Notes: generated by a model from the letters alone, not told the origin. A stretch of DNA of 64,000 bases from Erythrobacter litoralis (GCF_029760855.1 NZ_SOSI01000005.1:124001-188000), one strand, 5' to 3'; numbered from the stretch's first letter, positions 1 to 8,995 are shown. A program made the numbers and translations.

Positions 1-54
1 AATGCGCGCCCAATAGCGAACGATGGTTTCATTCCGCAACTGAAAGGCCTGCCA

Positions 55-1017
55 ATGACCCTGCCCGCCCCGTTCGACAAATTGCGCCTGCCGGTGATCG
101 GCTCGCCGTTGTTCATCGTTTCGGGTCCGGAACTGGTCATCGCCCAATGCAAGGCCGGCATCGTCGGAAGTTTCCCTGCCTTGAACGCGCGTCCGCAAAG
201 CGAGCTGGACGAATGGCTGCACAGGATCACAGAAGAGCTGGCGCAGCATAATCGTGACAATCCCGAACGGCCCGCCGCGCCGTTCGCCGTCAATCAGATC
301 GTCCACCGCTCCAACGACCGGATCGAGGCGGATATGGCGACCTGCGCCAAATGGCAGGTGCCTTTGGTCATCACCTCGCTTGGTGCGCGCGAGGAAATCT
401 TCGATGCAGTGCGCGGCTGGGGCGGCATCACGATGCACGACGTCATCAACAACACGTTCGCTCACAAGGCGATCGAGAAAGGCGCCGACGGCCTTATCCC
501 GGTCGCGGCCGGGGCGGGAGGGCACGCGGGAACGCTCAGTCCATTCGCCCTGATGCAGGAAATCCGGGAATGGTTTGACGGACTGGTGGCGCTGTCCGGT
601 TCCATCGGCCACGGCCGCTCCATCCTCGCGGCGCAGGCACTCGGCGCGGACTTCGCCTATATCGGCTCCCCCTGGATCGCGACCGAGGAAGCCAATGCCG
701 CAGACGGATACAAGAACGGTATCGTAGAGGGGAATGCGGACGGGATCGTTTACTCCAACCTCTTTACCGGCGTGCACGGAAATTACCTACGCTCCAGCAT
801 CGAGAATGCCGGTCTCGATCCCGATAACCTGCCGCAAAGCGATCCAAGCAAGATGAACTTCGGTAGCGGCGGCAATACGAAGGCGAAGGCCTGGAAGGAC
901 ATCTGGGGTTCGGGCCAGGGCATCGGCACGGTGCGCGAGGTCGCTCCGGTGGAAGCGATGGTCGCGCGGCTCGAACAGGAATACGAAGCTGCGAAGGGTG
1001 CGCTTCGGGCGGCTTAA
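55..1017 (+). CDS. Nitronate monooxygenase (2-nitropropane dioxygenase family)
   Basis: The 320-residue product is a TIM-barrel flavoenzyme of the NMO family, which oxidises alkyl nitronates to carbonyl compounds and nitrite using FMN and oxygen. The N-terminus (LRLPVIGSPLFIVSGPELV) matches the family start, where the enzyme binds its substrate face. The GAGGHAG segment contains His157, at the position of the catalytic base of class I enzymes. The later GADFAYIGSPWIATEEA segment is the usual FMN phosphate-binding end of the barrel. It is soluble and cytoplasmic, with no signal peptide. It converges with the flavodoxin-like gene downstream. The physiological substrate cannot be read from the sequence; detoxification of propionate-3-nitronate-like compounds is the usual proposal for the family. 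Confidence 0.9.
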   Translation: MTLPAPFDKLRLPVIGSPLFIVSGPELVIAQCKAGIVGSFPALNARPQSELDEWLHRITEELAQHNRDNPERPAAPFAVNQIVHRSNDRIEADMATCAKWQVPLVITSLGAREEIFDAVRGWGGITMHDVINNTFAHKAIEKGADGLIPVAAGAGGHAGTLSPFALMQEIREWFDGLVALSGSIGHGRSILAAQALGADFAYIGSPWIATEEANAADGYKNGIVEGNADGIVYSNLFTGVHGNYLRSSIENAGLDPDNLPQSDPSKMNFGSGGNTKAKAWKDIWGSGQGIGTVREVAPVEAMVARLEQEYEAAKGALRAA

Positions 1018-1074
1018 GACTTTCGATCAACCTCTTTGTATGGGGGGCGGAGTTTGATCTGAGTCTCCGATGTT

Positions 1075-1560
1075 TTAGAAGATCCCGGCGCTCAACCCTT
1101 CCGCCAGAGCTTCGCCCAGTTTGCGCGCTTCGGCCAAGCGATCTTCGGGCACGGTCTTGTCGGCCAAAATCGCTTCCGGCGTCTGGGCTTGCGTGTTCAC
1201 GATCATCGGTTCCGCCACCCGCTTAAGGCGCCAACCCTTGGCGATCCGGTCGATTTGATTCTGAGCCCCCTCCCCGTCAGATCCGGCGGCTATGATCGTC
1301 GCATAGGCCCGACCTTCCAGCTTGCCGAGAACGGGGTAATAGCAGCGGTCGAACATCTCTTTCATCATCCCGCTCATCGTGGCGAGATTTTCTGGACAGA
1401 CGAACAGATAGCCCTGCGCGGCAAGCAAATCTCCGGGCGCGACCCGCTCGGCATCCAGCAGGCGGGCATGCTTGCCCGCACCTTGCGCGGCTGCGTCGGC
1501 AAGCGCCTGGGCAGTTCGGGTGCGGCTATGCCATGCGATCAGGAGGGGAGGATGGCCCAT
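1075..1560 (-). CDS. Flavodoxin-like / NAD(P)H-dependent FMN reductase family protein
   Basis: The product of about 161 residues has a flavodoxin fold: an N-terminal beta strand followed by a phosphate-binding loop (LLIAWHSRTRTAQALADAA) and a flavin-contacting segment (VCPENLATMSGMMKEMFDRCYYPV). I chose the ATG at 1560 because a GGAGGA lies seven bases before it. An upstream ATG at 1620 would add a 20-residue leader (MPRGKARHLTIDS...) that does not look like flavodoxin. The gene is divergent from recJ, whose start at 1641 is only 80 bases away. The electron donor and partner are unknown. Confidence 0.8.
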   Translation of the reverse strand: MGHPPLLIAWHSRTRTAQALADAAAQGAGKHARLLDAERVAPGDLLAAQGYLFVCPENLATMSGMMKEMFDRCYYPVLGKLEGRAYATIIAAGSDGEGAQNQIDRIAKGWRLKRVAEPMIVNTQAQTPEAILADKTVPEDRLAEARKLGEALAEGLSAGIF

Positions 1561-1640
1561 CCAGCCATCCTCCCCCGTCCGGCTGTCGATTGTCAAATGC
1601 CGCGCCTTTCCCCTCGGCATTTCAAAGGCTAAGAAAACCC

Positions 1641-3428
1641 ATGGCTTCCACCGCGCTCAATCACGTCTTCGGCGTCGCCCGTTCGCTCACCGGTAAGGCA
1701 TGGCGCTGGCGTGGGGGCAACATGGAACTAGGCGGCGGCTCGCTCGGCAATGGCGATGCGATCGTACGGCAATTGCTGCTGTCGCGCGGCGTGGCCGAAG
1801 CGGACCTTGCTCGCAATCTCGCGCCCACCCTGCGGGACTTCTTGCCCGATCCGAGCGAGTTCAACGATATGGACGCCGCCGCCGATCGGCTGGCGCAAGC
1901 CGTTCTCTCGCGAGAAAAGATCACGATCTACGGCGATTACGACGTCGACGGCGCGACCAGCAGCGCGCTTCTTATCCGTTTGCTGCGCGATCTCGGCGTG
2001 TCGGCCGACTATTACATCCCGGACCGTTTGCTGGAAGGCTACGGCCCAAGCGGCGAGGCTCTGGTTCGCTTGGCCGAACAGGGATGCAGTCTCATCGTCA
2101 CCGTCGATTGCGGTGCCATGGCACACGATGCCTTGAAGCAAGCGCGCGAGGCGGGCGTGGACGTCATCGTCGTCGATCACCACAAATGCGCGCCCGACCT
2201 TCCGGAAGCCGCCGCGCTGGTCAATCCGAATCGGCTGGACGAGAACGATCTTGCCGCTGCGCATGGCCATCTCGCAGCAGTGGGCGTCGCGTTCCTGCTC
2301 GCTATTGCTCTAGTACGCGTGCTCCGTCAGCGCGGCTACTTCACAGACCGGGAGGAGCCCAACCTGATGGTCTTGCTCGATCTGGTGGCGCTCGGGACGG
2401 TGGCCGACGTTGCCGCGCTGCACGGGTTGAACCGCGCGTTCGTGGCGCAGGGGCTCAAGGTGATGGCGCGGCGAGATAATATCGGCATGGCAGCCCTGAT
2501 CGATGCGAGCCGACTAAAGCGCGCTCCGATATGCTCGGATCTCGGTTTCGCGCTGGGTCCCCGGATCAATGCGGGCGGCCGCGTCGGCGAATCGACGCTC
2601 GGCGTGCGGTTGCTCACAACGCAGGATGCGGAAGAAGCGCGCGCCATCGCTGCGCAGCTTTCGACCCTCAACGAGGATCGCCGCGCAATCGAAGCGGAGG
2701 TTCAGGCGGCAGCGGAAGACCAGCTTGCAGGCCAGCACAACCGCGCCGTGCATGTCCTGGCGGGCAGCGGCTGGCATCCCGGCGTAATCGGAATCGTCGC
2801 GGGGCGCATCAAGGAAAAGACCGGTAAGCCCTCGCTTGTGGTCGCCCTCGATGCCGAAAGCGGACAGGGCAAGGGATCGGGCCGGTCGATCGCGGGCGTG
2901 GACCTTGGCGCAGCGATCATTCGTGCGCGGGAAGACGGAATGCTCGTTGCCGGCGGCGGGCACGCCATGGCGGCGGGCCTGACCGTTGCCGCCGACAAAC
3001 TGGAGGCGTTCGGCGACTGGCTCGACGCACATCTCGAAAGTCACGTGGCCCGCGCTTCCGCCAGCGCCGAGATGCTGCTCGATCTCGCGGTCGCACCGGG
3101 CGGCATGACCGCCGATCTCGTGTCCTCGCTGGATGGCGGAGGTCCTTACGGCATGGGCTGGCCCGGCCCACGCCTTGCGGTGGGACCGGTACGCCTCGTA
3201 AAGTGCGACGTCGTGGGAACCGACCATGTTCGCATCATAGCAGCAGGCGAAGATGGCCGCAGCTTCAAGGCGATCGCCTTTCGCGCGGCGGAGAGCGAAT
3301 TGGGCCAGACATTGCTCAACGCCTCGCGCGGCCGGCGGCTGTGGCTGGCGGGCCGGGTCAAGCTCGACGATTGGGGCCATACGCCTGCCGCAGAACTTCA
3401 TCTGGAAGATGCCGCCTTCGCCGACTGA
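1641..3428 (+). CDS. recJ: Single-stranded-DNA-specific 5'-3' exonuclease RecJ
   Basis: This is a 595-residue DHH-family exonuclease that degrades single-stranded DNA 5' to 3' in RecF-pathway recombination, mismatch repair and base excision repair. The metal-binding motifs of the DHH domain are visible: GDYDVDGATSSALL at about residues 98-111 and VDHH at about 177-180. The DHHA1 domain follows with GSGWHPGVIGIVAGRI and the GGGHAMAAG motif, then a C-terminal OB-like region. The length fits the family (about 570-620). The frame stays open upstream to 1533, but those residues overlap the divergent flavodoxin-like gene and look non-native, so the ATG at 1641 is preferred although its ribosome-binding site is weak (AAAGG then AAG). 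Confidence 0.95.
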   Translation: MASTALNHVFGVARSLTGKAWRWRGGNMELGGGSLGNGDAIVRQLLLSRGVAEADLARNLAPTLRDFLPDPSEFNDMDAAADRLAQAVLSREKITIYGDYDVDGATSSALLIRLLRDLGVSADYYIPDRLLEGYGPSGEALVRLAEQGCSLIVTVDCGAMAHDALKQAREAGVDVIVVDHHKCAPDLPEAAALVNPNRLDENDLAAAHGHLAAVGVAFLLAIALVRVLRQRGYFTDREEPNLMVLLDLVALGTVADVAALHGLNRAFVAQGLKVMARRDNIGMAALIDASRLKRAPICSDLGFALGPRINAGGRVGESTLGVRLLTTQDAEEARAIAAQLSTLNEDRRAIEAEVQAAAEDQLAGQHNRAVHVLAGSGWHPGVIGIVAGRIKEKTGKPSLVVALDAESGQGKGSGRSIAGVDLGAAIIRAREDGMLVAGGGHAMAAGLTVAADKLEAFGDWLDAHLESHVARASASAEMLLDLAVAPGGMTADLVSSLDGGGPYGMGWPGPRLAVGPVRLVKCDVVGTDHVRIIAAGEDGRSFKAIAFRAAESELGQTLLNASRGRRLWLAGRVKLDDWGHTPAAELHLEDAAFAD

Positions 3429-3521
3429 ACCTCGGGCGGCGTCTATCGGCAATTGCAGGGTTGACGCTTACCACGCCCCCGCCTAAGTGCCCGGCCACGC
3501 CACCGACCCGGCAACGGGACT

Positions 3522-3596
3522 GGCCCCTTCGTCTAGCGGTTAGGACGCGGCCCTTTCACGGCTGAAACACGGGTTCGATTCCCGTAGGGGTCACCA
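3522..3596 (+). tRNA. tRNA-Glu (anticodon TTC), CCA encoded
   Basis: A 75-base cloverleaf. The acceptor arms GGCCCCT and AGGGGTC pair with one G-T, the D-arm, a TTC anticodon loop (CCTTTCACG) and the T-loop GGTTCGATTCC are all present, and the CCA end is encoded. It is the first of two adjacent tRNA-Glu genes and lies 93 bases after recJ. Confidence 0.97.
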
Positions 3597-3634
3597 TCGG
3601 TGGCGTTTTTCCTTCCTTGCTGAACCACGGCAAC

Positions 3635-3709
3635 GGCCCCTTCGTCTAGCGGTCAGGACGCGGCCCTCTCACGGCTGAAACACGGGTTCGATTCCCGTAG
3701 GGGTCACCA
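3635..3709 (+). tRNA. tRNA-Glu (anticodon CTC), CCA encoded
   Basis: A second 75-base tRNA-Glu, 38 bases after the first. It differs from that copy at only two positions, T to C in the D-loop (GCGGTCAGG) and T to C at the first anticodon base, giving CTC. It therefore reads GAG, while the upstream gene reads GAA and, by wobble, GAG. It ends 43 bases before the preferred phoR start, so phoR may be reached by read-through from the tRNA promoter. Confidence 0.97.
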
Positions 3710-3752
3710 CTCCGCAAATTGCATGTCATGGATTTGCAACAAACCTGTCGCT

Positions 3753-4943
3753 ATGCGCGGCGAGGTGAACCGGTCTTCCTTTCCTCGCTATGCTTTCGGC
3801 TTCGCGCTGCTGACATGCTTGGGCATGGTGTTTCAGGGGGTCGGATGGGGCTTGGCTCTACTGGTGCTTTTGCTCTGGACCGTGACTCTCGTACTAGCGG
3901 CTATTCGCCCCCCACCTCCAATAGAACGCGTTGATCGCTCTGCCATGTCGCGAGACATGATGAGCGATCTTATCGAGCATTCGCAGACGCCGGTCGTCAT
4001 TACGGAGCGCGGACGGATAACGATTGCCAATCACGAAGCGCGCGATCTGCTTGGAACGCATATTGTCGGGCAAGATGCGCGCATGGCGTTGCGGCAACCG
4101 GAAGCAGTGCAGCTGCTCGAGAACGACGCGGATGGGGCAGCCGTCGTACGCGGCCTCGCACGGCGGCGCGATATTTGGCGCGTCAACCGTAAGCAGCTTG
4201 GCCCCGATATGGCGGTCATCGAATTCGTCAATCGGACCGCGGAAGCGGATATCTCGCGCGCGCACACGGATTTCGTTGCAAATGCCAGCCATGAATTGCG
4301 CACGCCTCTCGCGTCGATCCTGGGCTACGTCGAAACCCTGCGGGACGATGTCGATCACCTCGACCCGAAAGTCGCCGACAAGTTTCTCGGGACCATCCAG
4401 CGTGAGGCCAGACGCCTGCAGGATCTGGTAAGCGATCTGATGTCGCTTTCCCGTATCGAAGCGGAAAAGCACGATATGCCGAGTGACGAGATCGACTTTT
4501 CGGGTCTCGTCGAGCGGGCGGCGCGCGATGGCGCGGGCGCCGAAAGGGCGGAGCGTCTCGATCTCGATGTCGCGCCGAACTGCGTGGTACGCGGCGATGC
4601 GCAACAGCTCGAACAGTTGGTGCGCAATCTCGTCGACAATGCATTCAAGTACGGCTCGTCAAGCGAACCCGTAAGCGTGCGATTGGCCGCGAATGAAATG
4701 CGCAAAGTGTATCTCTGCGTTCAGGACCGCGGAGAAGGCATCTCTGCGGAGCATCTGCCTCATCTGACCCGCCGATTCTATCGCACCGATCCAAGCCGAA
4801 GCCGCGCTTCCGGCGGCACCGGTTTGGGCTTGGCGATCGTTAAACACATCGTCGAACGCCATCGCGGGAAGTTGGATATCGAAAGCGAACGAGGGATCGG
4901 CACGACGATCAAGGTGCGACTGCCTCTCGCGCTGAACGAGTGA
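3753..4943 (+). CDS. phoR: Phosphate-regulon sensor histidine kinase PhoR
   Basis: This membrane histidine kinase controls PhoB in response to phosphate limitation. Two hydrophobic stretches near the N-terminus (FALLTCLGMVF and LALLVLLLWTVTLVLAAI) form a membrane hairpin. A PAS-like domain follows (LIEHSQTPVVITERGRITIANHEARDLLG), then the H-box NASHELRTPLASILGYVE with the phosphorylated His at about residue 180, and the HATPase N, G1 and G2 boxes (VRNLVDNAFKYG, VQDRGEGIS, GGTGLGLAIVKHI). The start is uncertain: ATG at 3723, ATG at 3753 and GTG at 3765 are in frame and none has a clear Shine-Dalgarno; 3753 is chosen. The gene heads the pho-pst cluster. Its stop codon is the first unit of a 7-base tandem repeat. 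Confidence 0.9.
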   Translation: MRGEVNRSSFPRYAFGFALLTCLGMVFQGVGWGLALLVLLLWTVTLVLAAIRPPPPIERVDRSAMSRDMMSDLIEHSQTPVVITERGRITIANHEARDLLGTHIVGQDARMALRQPEAVQLLENDADGAAVVRGLARRRDIWRVNRKQLGPDMAVIEFVNRTAEADISRAHTDFVANASHELRTPLASILGYVETLRDDVDHLDPKVADKFLGTIQREARRLQDLVSDLMSLSRIEAEKHDMPSDEIDFSGLVERAARDGAGAERAERLDLDVAPNCVVRGDAQQLEQLVRNLVDNAFKYGSSSEPVSVRLAANEMRKVYLCVQDRGEGISAEHLPHLTRRFYRTDPSRSRASGGTGLGLAIVKHIVERHRGKLDIESERGIGTTIKVRLPLALNE

Positions 4944-4974
4944 ATGGTGAATGGTGAATGGTGAATGGTGAATG
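4941..4974 (+). repeat. Tandem 7-bp repeat (TGAATGG), about 4.9 copies
   Basis: Four perfect TGAATGG units and a fifth lacking its last base run from the phoR stop codon. The TGA of phoR is the first three bases of unit one, so changes in copy number would not alter PhoR but would change the distance to the porin promoter region. The repeat is directly visible; its role is unknown. Confidence 0.95.
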
Positions 4975-4986
4975 CGATCGCCGCGA

Positions 4987-5015
4987 CCGTCATTTAAATG
5001 CAATAAAAACGTCAT
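4987..5015 (+). promoter_or_regulatory. Candidate Pho box upstream of the porin gene
   Basis: Heptamers CCGTCAT (4987-4993) and ACGTCAT (5009-5015) are 22 bases apart, with a weaker match ATGCAAT at 4998-5004, so three half-sites fall on an 11-base periodicity. PhoB dimers bind direct CTGTCAT-like repeats spaced by 11 bases. The site lies 39 bases before the porin start codon. This is inferred from spacing and similarity to the sites before pstS and phoB. Confidence 0.5.
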
Positions 5016-5053
5016 ATCGCGCACCCTCTCGCCAACGGACGACTGGGCCCGAT

Positions 5054-6478
5054 ATGGTTCGCAAACGATTCGCCATCGGCGGGGCATTGCTACTTACAAC
5101 TTATCTTTCCACGCCTGCCTTCGCTCAGACACCGTCGGACAATAGCCCGACCTCTGATGAGATCGCGGAATTGAAGGCGCAACTCGAAGCGCTTTCTCAG
5201 CGCGTAGAGTCGTTGGAGAGCGAACTCGAAATGGCGCGGGTGGCGAGCAATGCCGAGACGGTTGTACCGTCGATCCCACTCGCAAATTCGGCCGGTCAGG
5301 GTCGAATCGCCCGGTCCCCTCCTTCGCTCACACAGGAACTCCGGCCTACCGCCACTGAGGTCGAAACTGTTACATTTAAAGGCGGTCCACTCATCGAAAA
5401 CCCCGGCGGTTGGAGTTTCAAACCGCGTGGTCGGCTGAACATCGACGCGGGAGCGGTAGCACTGCCCGATGGCGTTGCCGCGGAAGAAGGATTCAGCAGC
5501 GAAGTTCGCCGTGCACGTCTTGGTGCAGAAGGCACGATACCTGGCGGTTTCGGGTACAAGTTCGAAGTCGAGTTCGCTGGGAACAATCTCGAACTCACCG
5601 ATGCCTTGATGTTCTACTCCGACGGCGGTTTGTGGATCCTCGCTGGCCAGCACAATACGTTTCAGTCGCTCGAAGAATTGACCAGCGCTCGCTTTACCAG
5701 CTTTATCGAACGGGCTGCCTTTACGGACGCATTCAATTTCGAACGGCGGCTTGGGGTGAGTATTCAATACGAAAAAGGCGACCTGCTTTTCCAAGGCGGC
5801 GCGTTTAGCGACAATTCGGCAGATTTGCCGAGCAAAAATTACAGTTTCGATGGTCGCGCCGTTTGGATCCCGAAGTTTGGAGATACGCAGTTCCACCTTG
5901 GCGGCTCTCTCCATTTGACGGGTGTCGAAGGCGATGGGTCGGTGAGGTATCGTCAGCGTCCACTTGTGCGTTTCACGGCGACTCGACTAATCGATACGAA
6001 GGAAATCGAAGCGGAGCGCGAATTCGGTATCGGATTGGAGACGGCCCTGATTGCCGGACCTTTCCACGCGGCCGGCGAAACCCATTGGCAGACGGTGGAG
6101 CGTCCTGGTGAACTGACAGATCCGACCTTCTTCGGTGGGTATCTCGAAACGGGCTTGTTCCTCACGCCGAACGACACGCGCGGTTATAAAGAAGGATTAT
6201 TCGATCGGGTAAGACCGGTGAGAGAGATCGGTGAAGGGGGGATCGGCGCGGTGCAGGTTGCAGCGCGCTACGATTATCTCGACCTCAACGACTTGAACAT
6301 TTTCGGAGGCATCCAAAATGCCTACCAATTCTCCCTAATCTGGACTCCGACCGATTACACGCGCCTGTTGCTGACTTACGGGCGGACGGATTACACAGAT
6401 GCCGTGCTTCCGGATGAAAACGGTAATTCCGATTACGGCGTCGACAGCCTCGGTGTTCGCGCGCAGGTCGATTTCTAG
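5054..6478 (+). CDS. Phosphate-selective porin (OprP/OprO family)
   Basis: The 474-residue protein is an outer-membrane beta-barrel that probably admits phosphate or polyphosphate to the periplasm. Residues 1-24 are a signal peptide ending in PAFA before QTP. Residues about 30-60 form a short coiled coil (DEIAELKAQLEALSQRVESL), common at the N-terminus of this porin family, followed by alternating amphipathic strands and a C-terminal Phe (VRAQVDF) expected for BAM recognition. The ATG at 5054 is selected because it begins the signal peptide; the frame is open to 4958 but that part includes the tandem repeat. It sits between phoR and pstS, behind a Pho-box-like site, consistent with phosphate-starvation control. 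Confidence 0.88.
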   Translation: MVRKRFAIGGALLLTTYLSTPAFAQTPSDNSPTSDEIAELKAQLEALSQRVESLESELEMARVASNAETVVPSIPLANSAGQGRIARSPPSLTQELRPTATEVETVTFKGGPLIENPGGWSFKPRGRLNIDAGAVALPDGVAAEEGFSSEVRRARLGAEGTIPGGFGYKFEVEFAGNNLELTDALMFYSDGGLWILAGQHNTFQSLEELTSARFTSFIERAAFTDAFNFERRLGVSIQYEKGDLLFQGGAFSDNSADLPSKNYSFDGRAVWIPKFGDTQFHLGGSLHLTGVEGDGSVRYRQRPLVRFTATRLIDTKEIEAEREFGIGLETALIAGPFHAAGETHWQTVERPGELTDPTFFGGYLETGLFLTPNDTRGYKEGLFDRVRPVREIGEGGIGAVQVAARYDYLDLNDLNIFGGIQNAYQFSLIWTPTDYTRLLLTYGRTDYTDAVLPDENGNSDYGVDSLGVRAQVDF

Positions 6479-6500
6479 AGCTTCGTGACAAGCCTTTAAT

Positions 6501-6518
6501 CCGTAACAATCCAGTCAT
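6501..6518 (+). promoter_or_regulatory. Candidate Pho box upstream of pstS
   Basis: CCGTAAC (6501-6507) and CAGTCAT (6512-6518) are direct heptamers separated by four bases, the classical 11-base Pho box geometry (consensus CTGTCAT-N4-CTGTCAT). The site lies 32 bases before the pstS ATG. The same CCGTA-type first half occurs before phoB. This is an inference; no binding data can be read from sequence. Confidence 0.55.
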
Positions 6519-6550
6519 ACTGGCGCTCGCAGATGGAAGGGAAACTACAC

Positions 6551-7588
6551 ATGAAAGCGGTATTGAGCATTTCGCTTGTCGGCGCGGCAGCGCTAACTTT
6601 GGCGGCATGCGGCGACGGGTCGGGCTCGCGCGACTTCATCCGAGCCGTCGGGTCCTCGACCGTGTACCCCTTTGCCAAAGCGGTTTCGGAGAGTTTCAGC
6701 CGGGATTATCCCGAATTCAAATCTCCCGTGATCGAAGCGATCGGTTCGGGTGCGGGTATCGCCAGCTTCTGTGAAGGTCAGGGCCCGAATACGCCTGACA
6801 TTGCCAATGCCTCGCGTCGGATGAAGGCCAGCGAATTCGCCACCTGCCAGGCCAATGGCGTGAACGACATCGTGGAAATTCAGGTTGGCCTCGATGGGAT
6901 CGCGTTCGCAGCGGCGAATAACGGAATCTCCATGAACCTGACGCCGAAGATCGTATACGAAGCGCTTGCCGCCAACCCTTATGGCGAGCCTCAGACCGCC
7001 GAGAATTGGAGCGATGTCGACCCGTCGCTGCCGGACCTGCCCATTCTGGTTTACGGTCCGCCCTCGACCTCCGGTACACGCGACGCACTGAAGGAACTTG
7101 TGCTGGAGCCAGGCTGCGCCACCAATTCCGAAATGGAAGCGTTGGAGGCGTCTGACGAGGATCAGTACGATCGGGTCTGCACCGAAGTTCGTTCCGATGG
7201 CGCTTATGTCGATCAAGGCGAACAGGACAATCTTATCGTCCAGAAAATCGAGAGCAATCCGAACTCGGTCGGGATATTCGGTTATTCCTACCTCGAAGAA
7301 AATCTAGACCGGCTCAGCGGCTTGCGGATGAACGGCGTCGAGCCGACTTACGACAACATCGCGAGCTTCGAATATCCAGGTGCGCGTCCGCTTTACATGT
7401 ATGTGAAGAAAACGCACATCAACGCGATACCCGGCCTGAAGCAGTATCTCGCGCAATGGCCGAAGATGTGGGAAAAAGGCGGCCGCCTTGCCAGTATCGG
7501 CCTCGTTGCTTCCCCGCCCGAGGCGGCGGCGGCCAGCGCCGAGGCTGCCACGCAATATACCACGCTCGACGGTTCGCAGTTGCAGTAG
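6551..7588 (+). CDS. pstS: Phosphate ABC transporter substrate-binding lipoprotein PstS
   Basis: This 345-residue periplasmic protein captures phosphate for the PstCAB transporter. A lipoprotein signal (MKAVLSISLVGAAALTLAAC) ends in a lipobox with Cys20, so the mature protein is anchored rather than free as in E. coli. The phosphate-binding segments RAVGSSTVYPFA, GSGAGIASFC and PPSTSGTRDAL match the PstS ligand loops. The ATG at 6551 has a strong GGAAGGGAA ribosome-binding site; the open frame begins 18 bases earlier, but that would precede the signal peptide. It lies behind a candidate Pho box and is followed 21 bases later by pstC. Confidence 0.96.
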   Translation: MKAVLSISLVGAAALTLAACGDGSGSRDFIRAVGSSTVYPFAKAVSESFSRDYPEFKSPVIEAIGSGAGIASFCEGQGPNTPDIANASRRMKASEFATCQANGVNDIVEIQVGLDGIAFAAANNGISMNLTPKIVYEALAANPYGEPQTAENWSDVDPSLPDLPILVYGPPSTSGTRDALKELVLEPGCATNSEMEALEASDEDQYDRVCTEVRSDGAYVDQGEQDNLIVQKIESNPNSVGIFGYSYLEENLDRLSGLRMNGVEPTYDNIASFEYPGARPLYMYVKKTHINAIPGLKQYLAQWPKMWEKGGRLASIGLVASPPEAAAASAEAATQYTTLDGSQLQ

Positions 7589-7609
7589 GTTCCCTTTGCG
7601 GAACGCGCT

Positions 7610-8995
7610 ATGTCGGCCACGATACTTCTTCTACTTGCGCTCGGCCTGGGTTTGGCGGGCTGGCTTGCCGCCAGAGCCCGCGCCTGGGCCTTTCGGCGGC
7701 AGAGCGACGATGGCAGGCTTGGGAGCTTGCCGAATTACCACGCGTGGTATGTCGCGCTCTGGATAGTAATTCCGACCTTGGCGTTTGCGCTTGTTTGGAC
7801 AGCCATTGCTCCGGGACTGATCACCCAATCGGTCTTGGGAACGCCGGAGGCATCGAGCCTCCCCGCATTCGGCTTCGAGCGGACCAATATTCTGAATGAA
7901 GCCCGCGCCGTTGCCACGGGCAATGCCATGGGCGTTTTCAATCCCGCTGCCGAAGGTTTGGTCCAGCCCTATCGAAGTGCGATACAGCGCTATTCCATCA
8001 TCGGACTCATAGTCACTTTGTTGATCGCTTTTGCGGGCGGCGCCTTTGCGTTTCTTCGGTTGAAGCCCGATTTCGCCGCGCGCAATCGGGTAGAGCGGAT
8101 CGTGATGGCCATCCTTCTGGTGGCGTCGCTCGTAGCGATCCTCACTACCGTCGGAATATTCGCCAGCCTGATCTTCGAAACGGTTCGCTTCTTTGGCATG
8201 GTCAGTCCGCTGGACTTCCTGTTCGGAACGCACTGGTCGCCCGACCCGATGGCCAATCCGGACAATCCGCAAAGCGACCGCTACGGAGCAATTCCGCTCT
8301 TCTGGGGCACGATCTACATCGGTGCGATTATCGCAATGATCGTTGCAATCCCGCTCGGATTGATGAGCGCGATCTATCTGACGCAATACGCCAATCCGAA
8401 GCTGCGCGCATGGATCAAGCCTGCGCTCGAGGTACTCGCTGGTGTACCGACGGTCGTGTACGGCTATTTCGCAGCTTTGACGATCGCTCCTGCTATCCGG
8501 GATGCCGCGGCCGCTATGGGTGTTTCGAACCCCTCGAGCGAGAGCGCGTTAGCCGCGGGACTTGTAATGGGCGTGATGATCATCCCCTTCGTCTCTTCGA
8601 TGGCCGACGACTCCATCGCTGCCGTTCCCCAGGCGATGCGGGACGGCAGCCTGGCAATGGGCGCAACGACAAACGAAACGATCAGCCGCGTGCTCGTGCC
8701 GGCGGCCCTTCCCGGAATTGTAGCGGGCGTCATGCTCGCCATCAGCCGTGCGATTGGCGAAACGATGATCGTGGTCATGGCTGCATCGACTGCTGCCAAC
8801 CTGACAGGCAATCCCTTGGAATCGATGACGACCGTCACGGTGCAGATCGTCGCGATGCTCACCGGCGAAGGCAGCTTCGACCATCCTGCCACTCTGAGTG
8901 CCTTCGCGCTCGGTTTCGTCCTCTTTCTGGTAACGCTGGCGCTCAACTTCTTCGCCCTGCGCGTCGTGAAACGGTATCGCGAAGCTTATGAGTAA
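7610..8995 (+). CDS. pstC: Phosphate ABC transporter permease PstC
   Basis: A 461-residue inner-membrane permease, longer than the E. coli protein (319) because of an N-terminal extension with extra membrane helices, typical of the alphaproteobacterial form. The C-terminal half is the transport core, with several hydrophobic segments and the ATPase-coupling loop (AMRDGSLAMGATTNETISRVLVPAALPGIVAGVM) followed by ISRAIGETMIV. It pairs with PstA to form the channel energised by PstB. The stop overlaps the pstA start by eight bases, indicating translational coupling. Confidence 0.95.
   Translation: MSATILLLLALGLGLAGWLAARARAWAFRRQSDDGRLGSLPNYHAWYVALWIVIPTLAFALVWTAIAPGLITQSVLGTPEASSLPAFGFERTNILNEARAVATGNAMGVFNPAAEGLVQPYRSAIQRYSIIGLIVTLLIAFAGGAFAFLRLKPDFAARNRVERIVMAILLVASLVAILTTVGIFASLIFETVRFFGMVSPLDFLFGTHWSPDPMANPDNPQSDRYGAIPLFWGTIYIGAIIAMIVAIPLGLMSAIYLTQYANPKLRAWIKPALEVLAGVPTVVYGYFAALTIAPAIRDAAAAMGVSNPSSESALAAGLVMGVMIIPFVSSMADDSIAAVPQAMRDGSLAMGATTNETISRVLVPAALPGIVAGVMLAISRAIGETMIVVMAASTAANLTGNPLESMTTVTVQIVAMLTGEGSFDHPATLSAFALGFVLFLVTLALNFFALRVVKRYREAYE

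Noticed and set aside
3723-3751. A triple Pho-box-like pattern (ATGTCAT, TTGCAAC, CTGTCGC on an 11-base period) just before phoR
   Set aside because: A promoter using it would start inside the phoR coding region and remove part of the first membrane segment; probably chance, or at most a repressor site.
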